Below, piece by piece: positions 1-12,304 of a stretch of 64,000 bases of DNA; the stretch's first letter is position 1, and every line of letters starts with the position of its first letter. Location of the stretch: NCBI GenBank assembly GCA_963930775.1, contig OZ005698.1:7384501-7448500 (forward strand), in the 5' to 3' direction. The translations under genes were made by a program, and so were the position numbers. The stretch is from Cliona cf. orientalis (Eukaryota; Porifera; Demospongiae; Clionaida; Clionaidae). The notes beneath the pieces are model-generated. The model was not told the DNA's origin and did not search any database. It worked only from the letters and a program-made list of their open reading frames with translations.

Positions 1-143
1 CAGGTGCATTCCAGTGGTCATCACACACGGTGCCCCATTCCCCGTTAACACAAACCTCAACACGACCTGCATACTGATACCTGCTGAGTATTGCATGAGA
101 GTTAATAGCTAATGCATTTCCTTGAGACAAGCTTAGTGATATT
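1..143 (-). CDS. SRCR domain exon, partial gene running off the left edge
   Basis: The minus strand reads an open exon after an acceptor (AG just upstream of 143). It contains AGRVEVCVNGEWGTVCDD followed by HWNAP, the classic start of a scavenger receptor cysteine-rich domain: the GRVEV strand, the xGxWGTVCDDxW core and the first cysteines. SRCR domains are extracellular modules of receptors and secreted proteins. Only the first part of one domain is inside the window, so the full protein, its other domains and its start cannot be seen. The coding strand is the same as that of gene A, whose 5' end lies much further right; the interval 144-394 holds either the 3' UTR of gene A or an intron of this gene. 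Confidence 0.8.
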
Positions 144-394
144 CTAGGTTAGAAAGTTGTTTATTTATCATAATGCAAGCATGAAATATAATCACGCATG
201 GTTATACGTACTATTAGTCTTAAGATTATGTTGTATATACATGTGTACCCTGGCCCCTGAGGGGGTGTATGATAACTCTAAATCTTGTATGGTACAATAT
301 TGTAGCTAGATGGAAAAATATCCGATAGTGTGTACATTTAATGGGAAGATAACATTAGCGTGACATTGTATAAAAAAAGGTAATGCTTCATGAT

Positions 395-3300
395 TCACAC
401 AATTAAGCCATCACTGTGCATGTTGATTGCATCTACATTGTAGTATTCTGACAGTTCAGAATCTTGGTCAATTGGACTAGTACTGTCTGGAGCCTGAGTT
501 GTGGGAGTGGCTGGGTTCATGACCTCTCTGAGGTTGGTATCACCATTGATTGTAGGCACTGAGTACTCTGCAGCTGTCTGCCTGTCTGATTCCATGGGGC
601 TGTTGATGCTTGATGGTTGATTGCTTTTTGACTGTTGCTGACATTCTGCATAATAGTATACCAATGGAGTCATTATCTATGGTATTTTACGGATTCATCA
701 CTAATAGTGTTAACGAATTCTTATCTAATTGTCCTTGAAAAGTCAATTATACCCTTGAGTGCAAACGCTATTATGAGCAAAACACTCAATCTAATGAATT
801 GATGTGAGCATAATTATAATATTATTATGAATTAGGCTTCTATCTATTTACCATTTTCATGATTATCACATCAACAGTAAACATGCATAATTATTATCCA
901 ATGGTCTCGTCCTACACTCGTAGTATCAAATTTCTGTTTTATGGATTTATAAAAGGTCATACCTTCTTCGGTTTCAGTTTCTTCAACTAATTCCACTCTC
1001 ACTTTTAGAACCCTTGCCGCTATCCTAGGCTTCTGGTAATGATCCTCTGACAGTGCCGTGTGGTCTTCAGCAGCCACTACAAGTGGGCTGGTGGTACTTC
1101 CCCCTCCCGCCTCCTCATTCGTTGTGTCATTCAAGTTTTGATTTGATTTGTTCTCTTGAAATTCTTCAGAATATCCCTCCTTGGACAATTCCTTATCACT
1201 TTCTTCTGCTGTTTTAAAACACTCTAGGTGTCTTTCCTGGTGCTCTGCCGACTGTTGACTCTCTTGGTGCTCAAGCTGCGTAGCAGACGACTGCTGGACT
1301 TCTTGGAGCTCAAGCTGGGTAGCTGATGACTGCAGCTGGCTATCTTGGAGCTCAAGCTGTGTAACTGACGGTTGGCTATCTTGGCCCTGGAGCTGAGTAA
1401 TTGACTGCTGGTTATCTTCACCCTCAAGCCGATCGTGAGTATCTGATTGCTGGTTACTGCACATCCCTTCGGAGTCTACATACATCTCTTGATCTGGATG
1501 ACTAAAACTTACTTCTTCTGTCTGTTCATCAGCCGCTATAGCTAGCTGGCCGTCTTCTTCAGCTGTCATGACACATTCAGTAGTTGGAGCATCTTCTTTC
1601 TCGGTTGTTTGGCGATCAAGTGATGGACCATCACCCTCCTGCGACTGCAAACACTCATCGTTGAACTCTGACCTCTCTGGCTCTGGCACAGTACTTGCTA
1701 GTGATGTCCTAGCATTCTCGTAATCTTGCAGATGTACGTCTTCATTATTCATTGTATGTTGCACACTATGATCTAAAAAATAAATAAATATTAATTTCAT
1801 ACACAGTTGGATGATTGATAATGTATGGCATTGTATAGAGTTAGTCACTCACTCTCATCTCTGTCCAGTTCTGAGCATCCTGTGACTGATACAACTGGAG
1901 ACTCCTGAAGATCAGATCCCAGTATCACATTATCATAATCTGCACAAGCAATAATTAATTTCATAAAATTTAATGTTATGTGACATTAATTTATGTACAT
2001 GATGTAGTTTATGAGAGCTATAAATCGCAACACATAATGCATTACCGATCCTTGTGAACACAAACACACTAATATAATACATAATGTACAGCATGCAGTA
2101 TGTTCTATTAAAGAACGTATCTTTATTTATTTTGGATTTCATGGGCTAAATAAAGTCCATAGTCCAGGTACCCATATCAGGTGTGCACTGACCTTCGGTA
2201 TGGAGTATTATTACATAATGACGTGTCACACAATCATAATCGAGCATAATGATAGTGGCTGTTGAGATAGACACAACCTCAATGCACGCATGGAAGCCAA
2301 CAACACAATGAAAGTTTAAATCAACATTGCCTGCACTGTTACACAAACATTGGCTGATGTTTTCCTAGTTTATTCTTAATTCACGATCATATTCAAATTC
2401 AATAGCGCGTGATGACACAGCCCCACGTCCTTGTTATGGGTATGTAGAATGTGATTATAAGTGTGAAATATAATAACTTTAGGTAAACTTTGATCGTCTT
2501 GAAAATAGCTGCTGTTCAAGGCCAGCATAATATTATAATTATAGATAAAGGAGGGAGGGGAAGGAAAGGGGATTGATTATTAAAGTTGGCCATCCACACC
2601 AGACTTGTACTCTATGGTAATGATTGATACTAACTACAAAAATTAATGTAAATAGCCACAGAAATTGTCAGTGTAGCCTATATAATATGTAATCTATTTC
2701 CAATCCATCTTCTATCGTTTAAGGCTACTTTAGATTTGGCTTAAAATTGTGGACCATCATCGCCAGTATTTCATGAGCATACATACTAGTACTAGAAGAG
2801 CAAGTTAAGTCTAGCTTTTAATGTTGTGACTACGTAGCTACACAGTGTCTACGTAGGTATGTTAAATACAGCTGGCTACTATAGGTATACATTAGGCTTC
2901 TTTTAAAAATGCCATGTGGTCACAATGACTATTGAGCAATAGCTAATAGCAGCCTGATTGGTATCTAATTTTATCAGTGTATAAACAATATCTAATTGTA
3001 CTATGGTATGCACCCTGGACTACTGAGTATGCGACCATACAGGAGCACTGTATGCTATATAAGGAGCATGCACTGAAACAGAATTACTTAATATCATAAC
3101 CACCTACATGTAGTATACCAATGTCATAAAAGGGGAGGGTGTGTATTCATATTTCCCTTCTCTAGGCAATTTGCTGGTGATAGTTCCAACCAACCAGAAT
3201 CATAATAATATTATTGTTTTAACTAGAGGAGCGAAATAAGGCTTGATCATAATTACACACCCCTAGCCCCCTTTCTATAGCATTAGAAATAATTATAGGG

Positions 3301-5853
3301 GGGATGTAATATTATGTATAATATGGATGAGTAAGTATAGCCATAATATGCGCATAATATTATAATTATTAACAGGCTTGTGATCAGTACACATGATTAT
3401 TAAGAGCTTTGAAAATGTAAGTGCAAATTTAATGGATAATGCACTGATAATCATTAATAGAGTTCCCCAGTTATTGTAGGCCTAATTGAGTTTGCAATGG
3501 TATGCTTGTTTTAGCCACATTGGGGTATCTTCACACCCCTGGCCCCCTTTCTATGGCATTAGACATAATAATTATAGGGGGGATGTAATAATATGGATGA
3601 GTAAGTATAGCTCAAAGTATATTATAAATAGGCTTGTAATCAGTACGCCTGATTATTGAGAGCTTTGAAAATGTAAGTGCTAATTAATTTTAATGGATAA
3701 TGCACTGAAAGTGTTTCCCAGTTATTGTAGGCCTAACTGAGTTTGCACTTCAGTACCACACATACATGTATAATAATACTATAATAGTGAGCAGCAATGG
3801 TACGCTTGTTTTAGCCGTCTTGGGGTATCTTCACAGTTGTATTAGCCATGGCTTCATCACCCACACTAACCCACACATCACCATCAACCTACCTATATAA
3901 TTTTTATATAATACTTGCACATGCAGCTCAACTGCAATATGATAGCTACCATGAAGCCAGCTAACATTCCCCTACACCACGTCAAAGAGCTGACAGGATG
4001 CAGATGCATGACTTCACAGGTAGACAGTACATTCACTCTGAGATAATGGGTGCCCCCTAAAGTGTTTACATACTCGGACTAATTAAGCCTTACTAGTAAA
4101 ACAGGACGGCCAGTGATCAGCGTCAGAGAAATGGAAGATCATTGAAAAGTTCAGCGTCCATAAGCAGACGTTGAATGCGTGTGGGAAGCGTGTCAAGTAT
4201 TAAAATTTAATAGCTAAGGAATGCTATATTACCTACCGCCATGGAAACGTGACACTCTATAATATAATACAGTACAGCTGAGCATAGACAAAATATTATG
4301 ACATTGTATATGATTGATATCTGACCTTCTAAATCATCCGTTGTATCGAGAGCAAGGGCGGTATAGATGTGTGCAAAGTCATGATCAACACGACTCATGA
4401 TGACATAAGGGTATTCAGCTCCGCCATCCATAGGCCAACTCGATACATCCGTTTGGTGGGGATCCATGTAGATGTGGTCTTCAATAGGCTGCACGCATTG
4501 CTGTTGATGCTGTGTTCGACTGGTGAAGGTTGTATACCTGGGATCACTGCTGGTACTATTGTCAACTGAAGGGGGCGTATTGTGTAGTGTTTTAGTGACC
4601 ATGGCAGGACGTGGTTTGTCCCTGACAACCGGCGGTGGTCTTCTTGGTGGTGTCTTGGAGTGCTGTGGCTGTGTTTTCCTTGCAAGAACGGTGGATTGGC
4701 TATTCTGACTGTCCTCCGCTAATCCACGAAGCGGCTTGGTTGAAGTCATACCTACACTAACTGAAGCTGATAGAGCTCTTTTTCCTTGTGTCTGCTGTGT
4801 ACCGCTAGGTTTTCTAGACACTGGTTGCAACCGATTTGACTTCTGAGTGGCACTCTTTCTTCCATAATCCTTGGGTAGAGTTCTAAAGTAACGTTGTGGA
4901 GGCTCCTTATTGGGTGAGACCTTAATAGGTCGCTCAGCACCATTATCAGCACATTTAGGAGTTGTGGTCACCTTTCTAGAGCCATCTGTTACAGCTGGCA
5001 GTGACTGGGTGGAGCCATAAAGATGCGAGAGAGGTGCTGTCTTGCTACTAGTCAATGTTATTGCTGTTTTTGGTAAAGTGGGGGGTCTGCTCGGGCGTTG
5101 GTTTTGTTTGGAGGGGCCAGAGGGGGTGCTCCCTTTATAATTACTAGAGGTGGCGCTACTGCAGGGTGCTATAGACGGCCTATTTGCTGGAATCGGTGGT
5201 TTAGTAGGCCTTGTTGGTGACTGTTGCTGTGCATTTGCTCGACCAGTAGAGCTTGCGATATTAATTGCTTTCCTCTTACGTTCTGGTGAAGAGAAAGACT
5301 TACTGTGAGAAACTCTGGCCGCTGTACTGACGGATTTGCTGCCTTGCAACCCTGAGTCTGACACCTTTTTCTGCTGCTGCTTAAGGGAACCATTAGAGCG
5401 TCCGGAATGAACACATTCACTATTGCTTTTACTCCGTATGCGCTGAAGCTGCTCACTTTTTCTTTGATGGGCCAGATCGTTTGCTGAACTTGATCCAGTC
5501 AGTGATCTGGGTGAGCCTGGTGATTTGATATGATTATGATTCTCACTGGTAAGGATTCGACGCTGTTTGGGACTGGAAGGCTGAGATACCTGATTGTGGG
5601 TGACTGTAGAGCTGCTGTGAGGAGTACGTGTGGAGGCAAGCTGCTTCTTTATCTCGCTGAAATTTGGTCTCGGTGGTACTGATGGTCGTTCAGGCTTTGT
5701 GTTTTCTTGAAGCGGCGATCTCTGATCATCATTGACTTGTTCCGAACAATTAACAGGACTCTGTATTGCTGATTTGGAGCGGATCCTTCTCGGTTTAGCG
5801 ACAGGTTTCGGACCATGATACTGTGATTCCAGTGAAGCAGTTGACTCGGCCAT
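395..5853 (-). CDS. Gene A: proline-rich, multi-tyrosine scaffold-like protein (891 aa, 4 exons)
   Basis: Exons: 5853-4326, 1939-1853, 1772-963, 645-395; all introns are phase 1 and the total is 892 codons including stop. No enzyme domain is visible. Residues 1-430 are basic, Ser/Pro-rich and disordered, with SH3-ligand motifs such as RPSVPPRPN (PxxxPR, the CIN85/CD2AP type) and TPPRRPPPVVR. Near the end of exon 1 is a tyrosine cluster: DHIYMDP, YVIM (YxxM, the PI3K p85 SH2 type) and HIYTALAL. Further motifs follow in later exons: DYDNV, DYENA and YYNV (pYxN, the Grb2 SH2 type). Exon 3 holds short Gln-rich repeats around 1260-1430 (repeated TQLELQ units). It is paralogous to gene B. By layout it resembles a Gab- or SLP-like docking protein without a PH or SH2 domain (inference). 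The start at MAEST is the first ATG of the long exon, about 215 bp from the divergent TRIM gene. Confidence 0.75.
3255..3834. repeat. Tandem duplication of about 290 bp inside gene A intron 1
   Basis: Two adjacent copies start with CACCCCT(A/G)GCCCCC and share, in order, the TAGGGGGGATGTAATA block, ATGGATGAGTAAGTATAG, AGAGCTTTGAAAATGTAAGT, AGTTATTGTAGGCCTAA and TTGGGGTATCTTCAC. Copy 1 is about 3255-3531 and copy 2 about 3533-3834. They differ by several small indels, so the duplication is not recent. The rest of this 2.4 kb intron (1940-4325) shows no exon with the right phase that I can support. Confidence 0.8.
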
Positions 5854-5914
5854 AATATTGTTTGCAACGCTTTGTTTGGTTCGTGGAGATTAGCCGCAGA
5901 TAGCTGGCTAGTAT

Positions 5915-5926
5915 TGCGCATGCGCA
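5915..5926. promoter_or_regulatory. NRF1-type palindrome between gene A and TRIM-1
   Basis: TGCGCATGCGCA is a perfect match to the NRF1 consensus YGCGCAYGCGCR. It lies 62 bp upstream of the gene A ATG and about 145 bp upstream of TRIM-1 exon 1, so it could serve both divergent genes. Function is inferred from the motif and its position. Confidence 0.6.
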
Positions 5927-6068
5927 AATCAATGCCAGGAAATACCACCGGCACCGGATGCCTTGTGGGTAACGTAATGAAATTAAAATTTAATAACCTT
6001 TGTACCTGCCGCCCCCTCACATGCACACAATTGGCTTCAATTCAGGCTTCAGGTAAAGGTTCGTGTCA

Positions 6069-8483
6069 AGGGCGGCCAACAGGTGAGTTGAAAAACTTTC
6101 TCATTGTCTCTGGTTGTCCAATATTAACGCAAGAATAATTTATTGTAGCTGCATATGGCTGCGTTGTACCATAGATATTTCCCCGCGCTCTAATATCTAT
6201 GGTTGTACTAGGGTCTGTTTACACATGACCAATTAAATTTAAACATGTAGGGATTCTCCTCTTGAAAAGATCGCGCAACAGGTGATTTGCCCTATCTGCA
6301 TGGAGATCTATCGCCACCCCAAAGCTCTGGCATGTCTCCACACCTACTGCAGGGAGTGTATACAAAGCCTAGTTCACCGTCGCAAGAAAGATCAAGAGAT
6401 CTCGTGTCCTCAATGTCGCACAGATGTCCCCGTTACCAGAAACGATGTCGAGAGTCTACCAACCGTGTTCTTTATCAACGAACTGATCGATATCTACAAA
6501 GCCATGAAACAAGCATCAGATAATGTCGACGTAGCTTGTCAGAATTGCTCGGATGGAAAAGCCATAGCATTTTGCCAGTCGTGCGATGAAAAGGGTTTGT
6601 TCATTTGTGCCAAGTGTGAAGGTGCCCATAAGCAAATGAAGGTATTTGCTGATCACAAAGTGGTATCTCTCACTGAATTGAAACGAGGGTCGCTGATTCA
6701 CCTCCCTTCCAAGACGACACCACCGACCTACACTTGCTCCAAACACGAGGGGGAATTGAAGAAGCTCTACTGTTTCACATGTAGTCAACTGATATGCCGC
6801 GACTGCACACTCTTGGATCATCCGAAAGATAATGGTCACAAATATGACTTTGTGAATTCAGTGGCCTCGGCCTTTAGGAGCGAATTGGCCACAAAGTTAT
6901 TACCGATTCAGGATGCTCATGTAGCGGCAACGCAGGCTATTTCTCAACTGGAAGCATCGAGAAAGGCTATTACTGAGCAAGGTGAGAAATCTAAGCAGAA
7001 AATAGCTAGGGGATTTGATGAGCTTCAAGCTGTTCTCGAGAAGCATAAGAAACTTCTCCTAGTGCAGGCTGGGGAAGCAACAGAGCGGAAAAAGAGCACA
7101 CTAGAGAAGCAGCAGAATAAGTTTAAGATAGTCAAGAGCGAATGTGAAGGTGTGATCGAATTTGCGAGATTGACATCTGATAGTGCTTGTGATGAAGATT
7201 TAGTTGGCGTGAAAGCTGGTATAGAGAAACGACTTCAAGAGGTAGTGATCAAGACCGAACGCATCTCCAAAATGATCCCTGCTGAAATAGCCAAAGATAA
7301 TAATAATATGATCATTGCTACACCTTCCAAGGATGAATTTGAGAAGTTTATCAATAAGCAAGGTTTTGTCGCATTCCTGGAGGGAAACAACACCAGAGCT
7401 ACGACTGGTAAACGATCCATATTCATGTTTCGTCTAACCAATGCCCAAGATCAACCGTCACTCGGTTCTCTGACCATTACCGCAGAAGTTCAATCTCTCA
7501 CTGGCGACAAACCGATTGTCCCTGCTGCCATTAGAAGCAAGATTCCCTCCGTCTTTGAAGTATCGTACACACCTAGCGTACGAGGACGTCATCAGCTGAT
7601 CATGCAAATCAACTCAAACGAGACCGCTACATTCCCGATCTTCGTCAGCCATCCAGTGACTAGCCTAGGCACTCCTGTCCGAGAGATCAAGTCGGCAGCC
7701 ACAAACCGTGCCTGGAGGATTGCATTGTCAGACAATGGCGATATCTACTTTACTCAGCAGAGCATCGAATGCTACGTACACCTTGATCCCAAGGGGTCGG
7801 TCAAACGTATCGTACAATGTATCAAGAATAAATTTGCCAGGGGGATAGAGGTGGAATCGAAGATAGGAAGCGTATTCATTTCAGGCAGTCATAAATTACA
7901 GAAATACAATTCCTGCGGTGAATTAGTGAAGGAGGTTGGCGATGTGACTCCTGGAGCCCGTCCTGGGGAACTGCACGAACCCAACGACGTTCGATTTCAC
8001 AAGAACAGAATCTACATCTGCGATTCGGGCAATGGAAGGGTACAGGTATTTGACCCGGATCTGAATTATGTCCACTCGTTTGGCACCAAAGGGAAGGAGA
8101 CTGGACAGCTTCACTGGCCGGAGGATATCGATTTCGATACTGATGGATATGCTTATATTATCGATAGTAGAAGAAAGTGTGTTTTGCTCTTCAATCCGAC
8201 TTACAAACTTGTAAGGGAGATAAAAATTAATTCAACCTTGCAGACACCATCATTGAGATTTCCAGTCGCTCTACGCATTCATGGTGACTACATATTCATT
8301 GGTGATGCATACCAGGGAGTGCTTGCTTGTGATAAATCTACGGGGAAGATAATCCACCACTTTTCCGATAGTCCTGTTGACGTTAAAGGTCATAGCCAAA
8401 TTTTTCCAGTGGGTATTGCTATTGACGCTGATGGTTATGTGTACGTCTGTCAGCGAGCTAAACACTGTTTGTCAGTTTACTAG
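6069..8483 (+). CDS. TRIM-NHL E3 ligase, copy 1 (start codon lost or displaced)
   Basis: The main exon is 6251-8483; by homology to copy 2, exon 1 is 6069-6082 (14 nt, phase 2). Domains in order: RING (CPIC, CLHTYC, CIQ, CPQC), B-box 1 (CQNC, CQSC, CAKC, H), B-box 2 (CSKH, CFTC, CRDC, H), coiled coil (about 210-320), a filamin-type Ig domain (about 360-465) and NHL repeats to the end (PNDVRF, GNGRVQVF, WPEDIDFDTDG). This is the TRIM2/TRIM3/TRIM71 arrangement: RING ubiquitin transfer with a beta-propeller that binds RNA or protein. It ends in GYVYVCQRAKHCLSVY and a stop. The exon 1 position that is ATG in copy 2 is AGG here, and an in-frame TAA lies a few codons upstream, so the true start is unclear. 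Candidates are a non-AUG codon, an ATG at 6155 spliced to 6251, or the internal Met after the first RING cysteines. Confidence 0.88.
6166..6208. repeat. Short inverted repeat in the TRIM-1 first intron
   Basis: GTACCATAGATATT is followed after 12 nt by AATATCTATGGTTGTAC, forming a hairpin with one small bulge. It sits between the 14-nt first exon and the main exon. Confidence 0.6.
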
Positions 8484-8901
8484 CTTTAGCCTTACGTATT
8501 GTACAACATTGTAGCTACTAGTATTATTGACTCACTGAGCACATACTGTCCTCATGATCTGAAACTTTTCTTATGTAGCTGTTTTCTATTTAGTTAGACC
8601 TTTGTATAATAATTATCATTGTCATACTCTGATTGCAGTGTTTACCTTGTAGTTGATTAATACCTATTGTTTTATTTTGTACAAAAATAGGTGCAATGCT
8701 ACAACTGACCTCGCAAGATTATTATTTTGAATTGCGCATGCGCATGCGTGACCTGAAAATTAGGGTGCGCGCATTAATTTTAAAAAGGTCTAGGGCGCGC
8801 CCATTAGAGAAGGTACGAGCTCTGATCTCCTCCGGATCCCTTTTTTGCCAAAACCCCTACTTATATAAGAGAAAGAGTACGTGGATCGCGATCCAATCGA
8901 C
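8484..8901. other. TRIM-1 3' UTR and TRIM-2 promoter
   Basis: This 418 bp holds the 3' end of copy 1 and the promoter of copy 2. An NRF1-type palindrome sits at 8733-8744, and GC-rich sequence with GGCGCGCCC-like runs follows up to the ATG. No further coding exon is supported. Confidence 0.5.
8733..8744. promoter_or_regulatory. NRF1-type palindrome upstream of TRIM-2
   Basis: TGCGCATGCGCA, identical to the site at 5915, lies 158 bp upstream of the TRIM-2 start codon. It continues as an overlapping GCGCATGCG, giving a partial second site. Confidence 0.6.
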
Positions 8902-11719
8902 ATGGCGGCAAAGTGGTGAGTTGTTTGGGGTACTACTCTAGTCTCTTGTTTATTGAGGGGTGTGGCACGCTACGCGCACGTCTGCTAGCATGCTAGCTAT
9001 GGGTACGCACCCAGACTACAGTGGAACCGCTGTATAAGGACACGTATACTCCTTAAACAAGATCTTATTAAAACAGGACACATGAAGTGCCATAGTGTCC
9101 CTGGTAAGCACCCACGTACCGGACAAATGAGCTATTGCCGTAAAAGTTCTAATTACAGCGCCAAAAAGAATAGTAATTCAGAATCACACTTGGTGCTCCT
9201 ATTAGAACATTTAAATATTACTTAAGGCGCCAGCTTTTATATCTCTGACTGTACTTTGCGCTATAATTAGCCAATGCCAAGTGGCACTAACATTAGGGCA
9301 GCGCTGTAATTAGAAAATTAATTTTATGGAATTTTGATCCTATGGTTTGGGTAAGCATCCATGTGGGCCAAAATAGTGAATTATGTTTGGAACGTGCATG
9401 GGTGCTTACATGGAACACTACTGGATATGTACAAACCTGGTCTTGCCTGTCCCCACCCCTCATGCGAGTTGGGGGTGTGGTGCACGAAACTGAAATGATT
9501 CGCATGTACAGGACTCTAACTATTTTCTCAAGGTTATCTGAAATGGAGGGGTCCCACTGTGTACTGAGTTGATAATAGCTATGGCATTGTCCTTTTGATA
9601 ATAATAGTAATTTATGTGCAGTGACTCTCCACTTGAAAAGATCGAGCAACAGGTCATCTGCCCCATCTGTATGGAAACCTACCGCCACCCCAAAGCTCTG
9701 GCATGTCTCCACACCTACTGCAAGGAGTGTATACAGACGCTAATCAGCCATCGCCATAAAGATCAAGAGATTACATGCCCACAGTGTCGCAAACCAGTTC
9801 CTGTTGAGGGAAATAATGCTGACAATCTACTAACTGTCTTCTTCATCAATGAACTGATCGATATCTACAATGCCATGAAACAGGCATCAGTAAAGGCCCA
9901 CATTGCCTGTCAAAATTGCTCAGAAGAAAAAGCAGTTGCCTTCTGCTACTCGTGTGACGAAAAAGGTCTGTTCATTTGCACCAAATGCGAAGGTGCTCAC
10001 AAGCAAATGAAGGTATTTGCTGATCACAATGTGGTATCCCTTGCTAATTTGAGAGAAGGCTCGCTGATTCACCTGCCATCAAAAAAGGCACCAATCTACT
10101 CTTGCTCTAAGCACAATGGAAATTTGAAAAAGCTCTATTGCTCCACATGCAACCAGTTGATTTGCCATAAATGCACATTCAAAGATCACCCAGAAGATGG
10201 TGGTCACAAAATTGAACGTGTAAAGTCAATGGTCACAGCTTTTAGACGTGAGTTGAAATCATTACCACTTCAGGATGCTGATAGAACGCTGACACAAGCT
10301 CTTTGTCGGCTGGACTTGCTCAAAAAATCTATCACCAAGCAGAGTGAAAGCAGTCAGCTTAGAATACAGAATGAGTTCGGTGAGCTTCAGTACTTTCTTG
10401 AAGAGTACAAGAAATCTCTTCTAAGGCAGGGCAAGGAAGCAGCAGAGGAGAAAATAAGCTCAATCGAGAGGCAGGAAAACAAGCTTAAAATGGCCAAGGG
10501 CGAATGTGAAAGTGTGGTGGATTTTGTTAAACTAACATCCGATAGCGCTTGTGATGAAGAGATCATCACTATGAAGAAGAGTATCGAGACAAGGGTTCAA
10601 AAACTAGCTACCATGCTTGAGCACATTAAATCGAACCCAATAGAAACAGCCAATATGATTGTTGCTACGCCTTCCAAAGAGGAGGTCAAGAAGGTCGCCA
10701 AAAAGTATGGCTTTATTGCATTCTTGGAGGGGACTAACATTGGAGCCATGACTAGTAAGCCATCCGTCGCTAGGATTCGATTTGTCAACGAAATTGATCA
10801 ATCTGCACTGACCATAACTGCAGAACTTCGATCGCTTGTCGGACGTCCATGGATAGTACCTGCTAAAGTCAGCCGCAAGAGTCCCTCCGTCTATGAATTA
10901 TCATTCACTCCTCGTAAAAGGGGACGGCATCAAATGACAGTAAGAATCGATGGTACAGATATAGCTACATCCCCAATTTTTGTCCACCATTCACCGAAGA
11001 ATTTGAGCAATCCAATCAGAGAGTTTAAGTACGAGTCCACGTGGAGAATTGCGGTATCGGACAATGGTGACATTTACGTGATACAGTATTCTCTCAAGCG
11101 CTATGTACATGTGCATCGTTGTGGAGCTATCAAACGAATTGTGAAGTGTGTAGATAATACAGCAAAGGGAATAGATGTCGATTCTAAAACGGGTAGCGTC
11201 TTCATTTCAGGAGACAACACACTGCAGAAATACAACTCCATTGGTGAGTTAGTGAAACAGATTGAGAGTTATGGATCTCAGCCTGGGGAATTTCGTTACC
11301 TCAATGATATTCGATTCTACAAAAATAAGGTATACGTCTGCGATTCAGGAAATGGAAAGGTGCAAATTTTTGACTCAGAGCTTAAGTACATCCACTCATT
11401 TGGCACCAAAGGGAAGGAGACTGGACAGCTTGAATGGCCGGAGGATATCGATTTCGATACTGATGGAATCGCTTATGTTGTCGACTGTAATAGGAAGTGT
11501 GTTGTACTCTTCAGTCCGATGTACGAATACTTACGTGAAGTATACGTAAATTCAACGATCACACCACCATTGGCATTTCCAGTTGCAATACGCATTCACG
11601 GTGACCATATGTACATCAGTGATGGCCAGCAAGGAGTGCTTGTCTGTCACAAGTCCACAGGAAATGTAGTTCATCACTTCTCAAGGAATCAGGGTGTTTC
11701 CATGGGGAGTTGCTATTGA
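8902..11719 (+). CDS. TRIM-NHL E3 ligase, copy 2 (C-terminal frameshift)
   Basis: Exon 1 is 8902-8915 (ATGGCGGCAAAGTG, phase 2, good GTGAGT donor). Exon 2 starts at 9622, giving MAAKCDSPLEKIEQQVICPIC. Domains match copy 1: RING, B-box 1, B-box 2, coiled coil, filamin-type Ig and NHL repeats (LNDIRF, GNGKVQIF, WPEDIDFDTDG). The annotated frame ends at 11719 after about 703 residues in SRNQGVSMGSCY. In the next frame, from about 11690, the sequence reads VFPWGVAIDVDGYVYSC and runs to a stop at 11769-11771, matching the last NHL strand of copy 1. One extra base in the GGG at about 11689 would explain this. As written, the final propeller blade is lost. It is a tandem duplicate of copy 1 with its own promoter. 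Confidence 0.9.
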
Positions 11720-11771
11720 TGTGGATGGTTATGTATACAGTTGTTGTGATAACTCTGTTTTCATTTATTAA

Positions 11772-12304
11772 TTGCTTGGTAGTTTGTTAGTTGCTTTTAT
11801 GTAGTAGTTCGGTAAAGATCGTCAGTATTGTGAGTGCTGAAATATTAATATCCTTATGATTATAGTATTATGTAGGAATAGAGCTCAAACCAACACAAAT
11901 CTACTCTTTTGTAATGTATACTTGTATGCATAATATGGGTATATTAATGTTGAGCTGTACGCCAGCGATATACAATGTGCACTGAAACTGGAGTGATTAT
12001 CTGATTAAAAACAAGTGATTTGTACAATGTCATGTGCAATAAAAAGATGATTACAAGAATTATTCATCATCATAATTATTGTAATAATATTGAGCGTGCT
12101 GTAAAAATATTTTAGATGTATTTGGAGTGACTCAGAGCTTCAATCTATGCATTCTGTGTGATATCATATCAATGTGTGTGTGTGTACACACATTAGTGTG
12201 AGTGTGTTCATGTGTGTGTGTGTGTATGTGTGTGTGTGAGAGAGAGAGAGATTCATGTACATGTGGGTATGTATGGCCTGGCAATCTAATAGTAAATTGT
12301 ACCT
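11772..12304. other. Intergenic between convergent TRIM-2 and gene B, with a GT/GA microsatellite
   Basis: This contains the 3' UTRs of two convergent genes. There is an AATAAA on the plus strand near 12040 and a GT-rich then GA-rich microsatellite at about 12173-12252. No exon is supported. Confidence 0.5.

Noticed and set aside
1224..1427. Repeated TCAAGCTGxGTAxxTGA units as a possible CRISPR-like array
   Set aside because: The units are coding Gln/Leu repeats in frame within gene A exon 3, with no unique spacers, in a eukaryotic genome.
5872..6138. 88-codon ORF on the plus strand across the A/TRIM-1 promoter
   Set aside because: It has no family similarity and is interrupted relative to the TRIM exon frame; it spans the divergent promoter.
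6155..6165. ATGGCTGCGTT as TRIM-1 first exon
   Set aside because: Phase 2 would fit, but the donor (GTACCA) is weak and lies in a hairpin, while 6069-6082 aligns with TRIM-2 exon 1. Kept only as an alternative.
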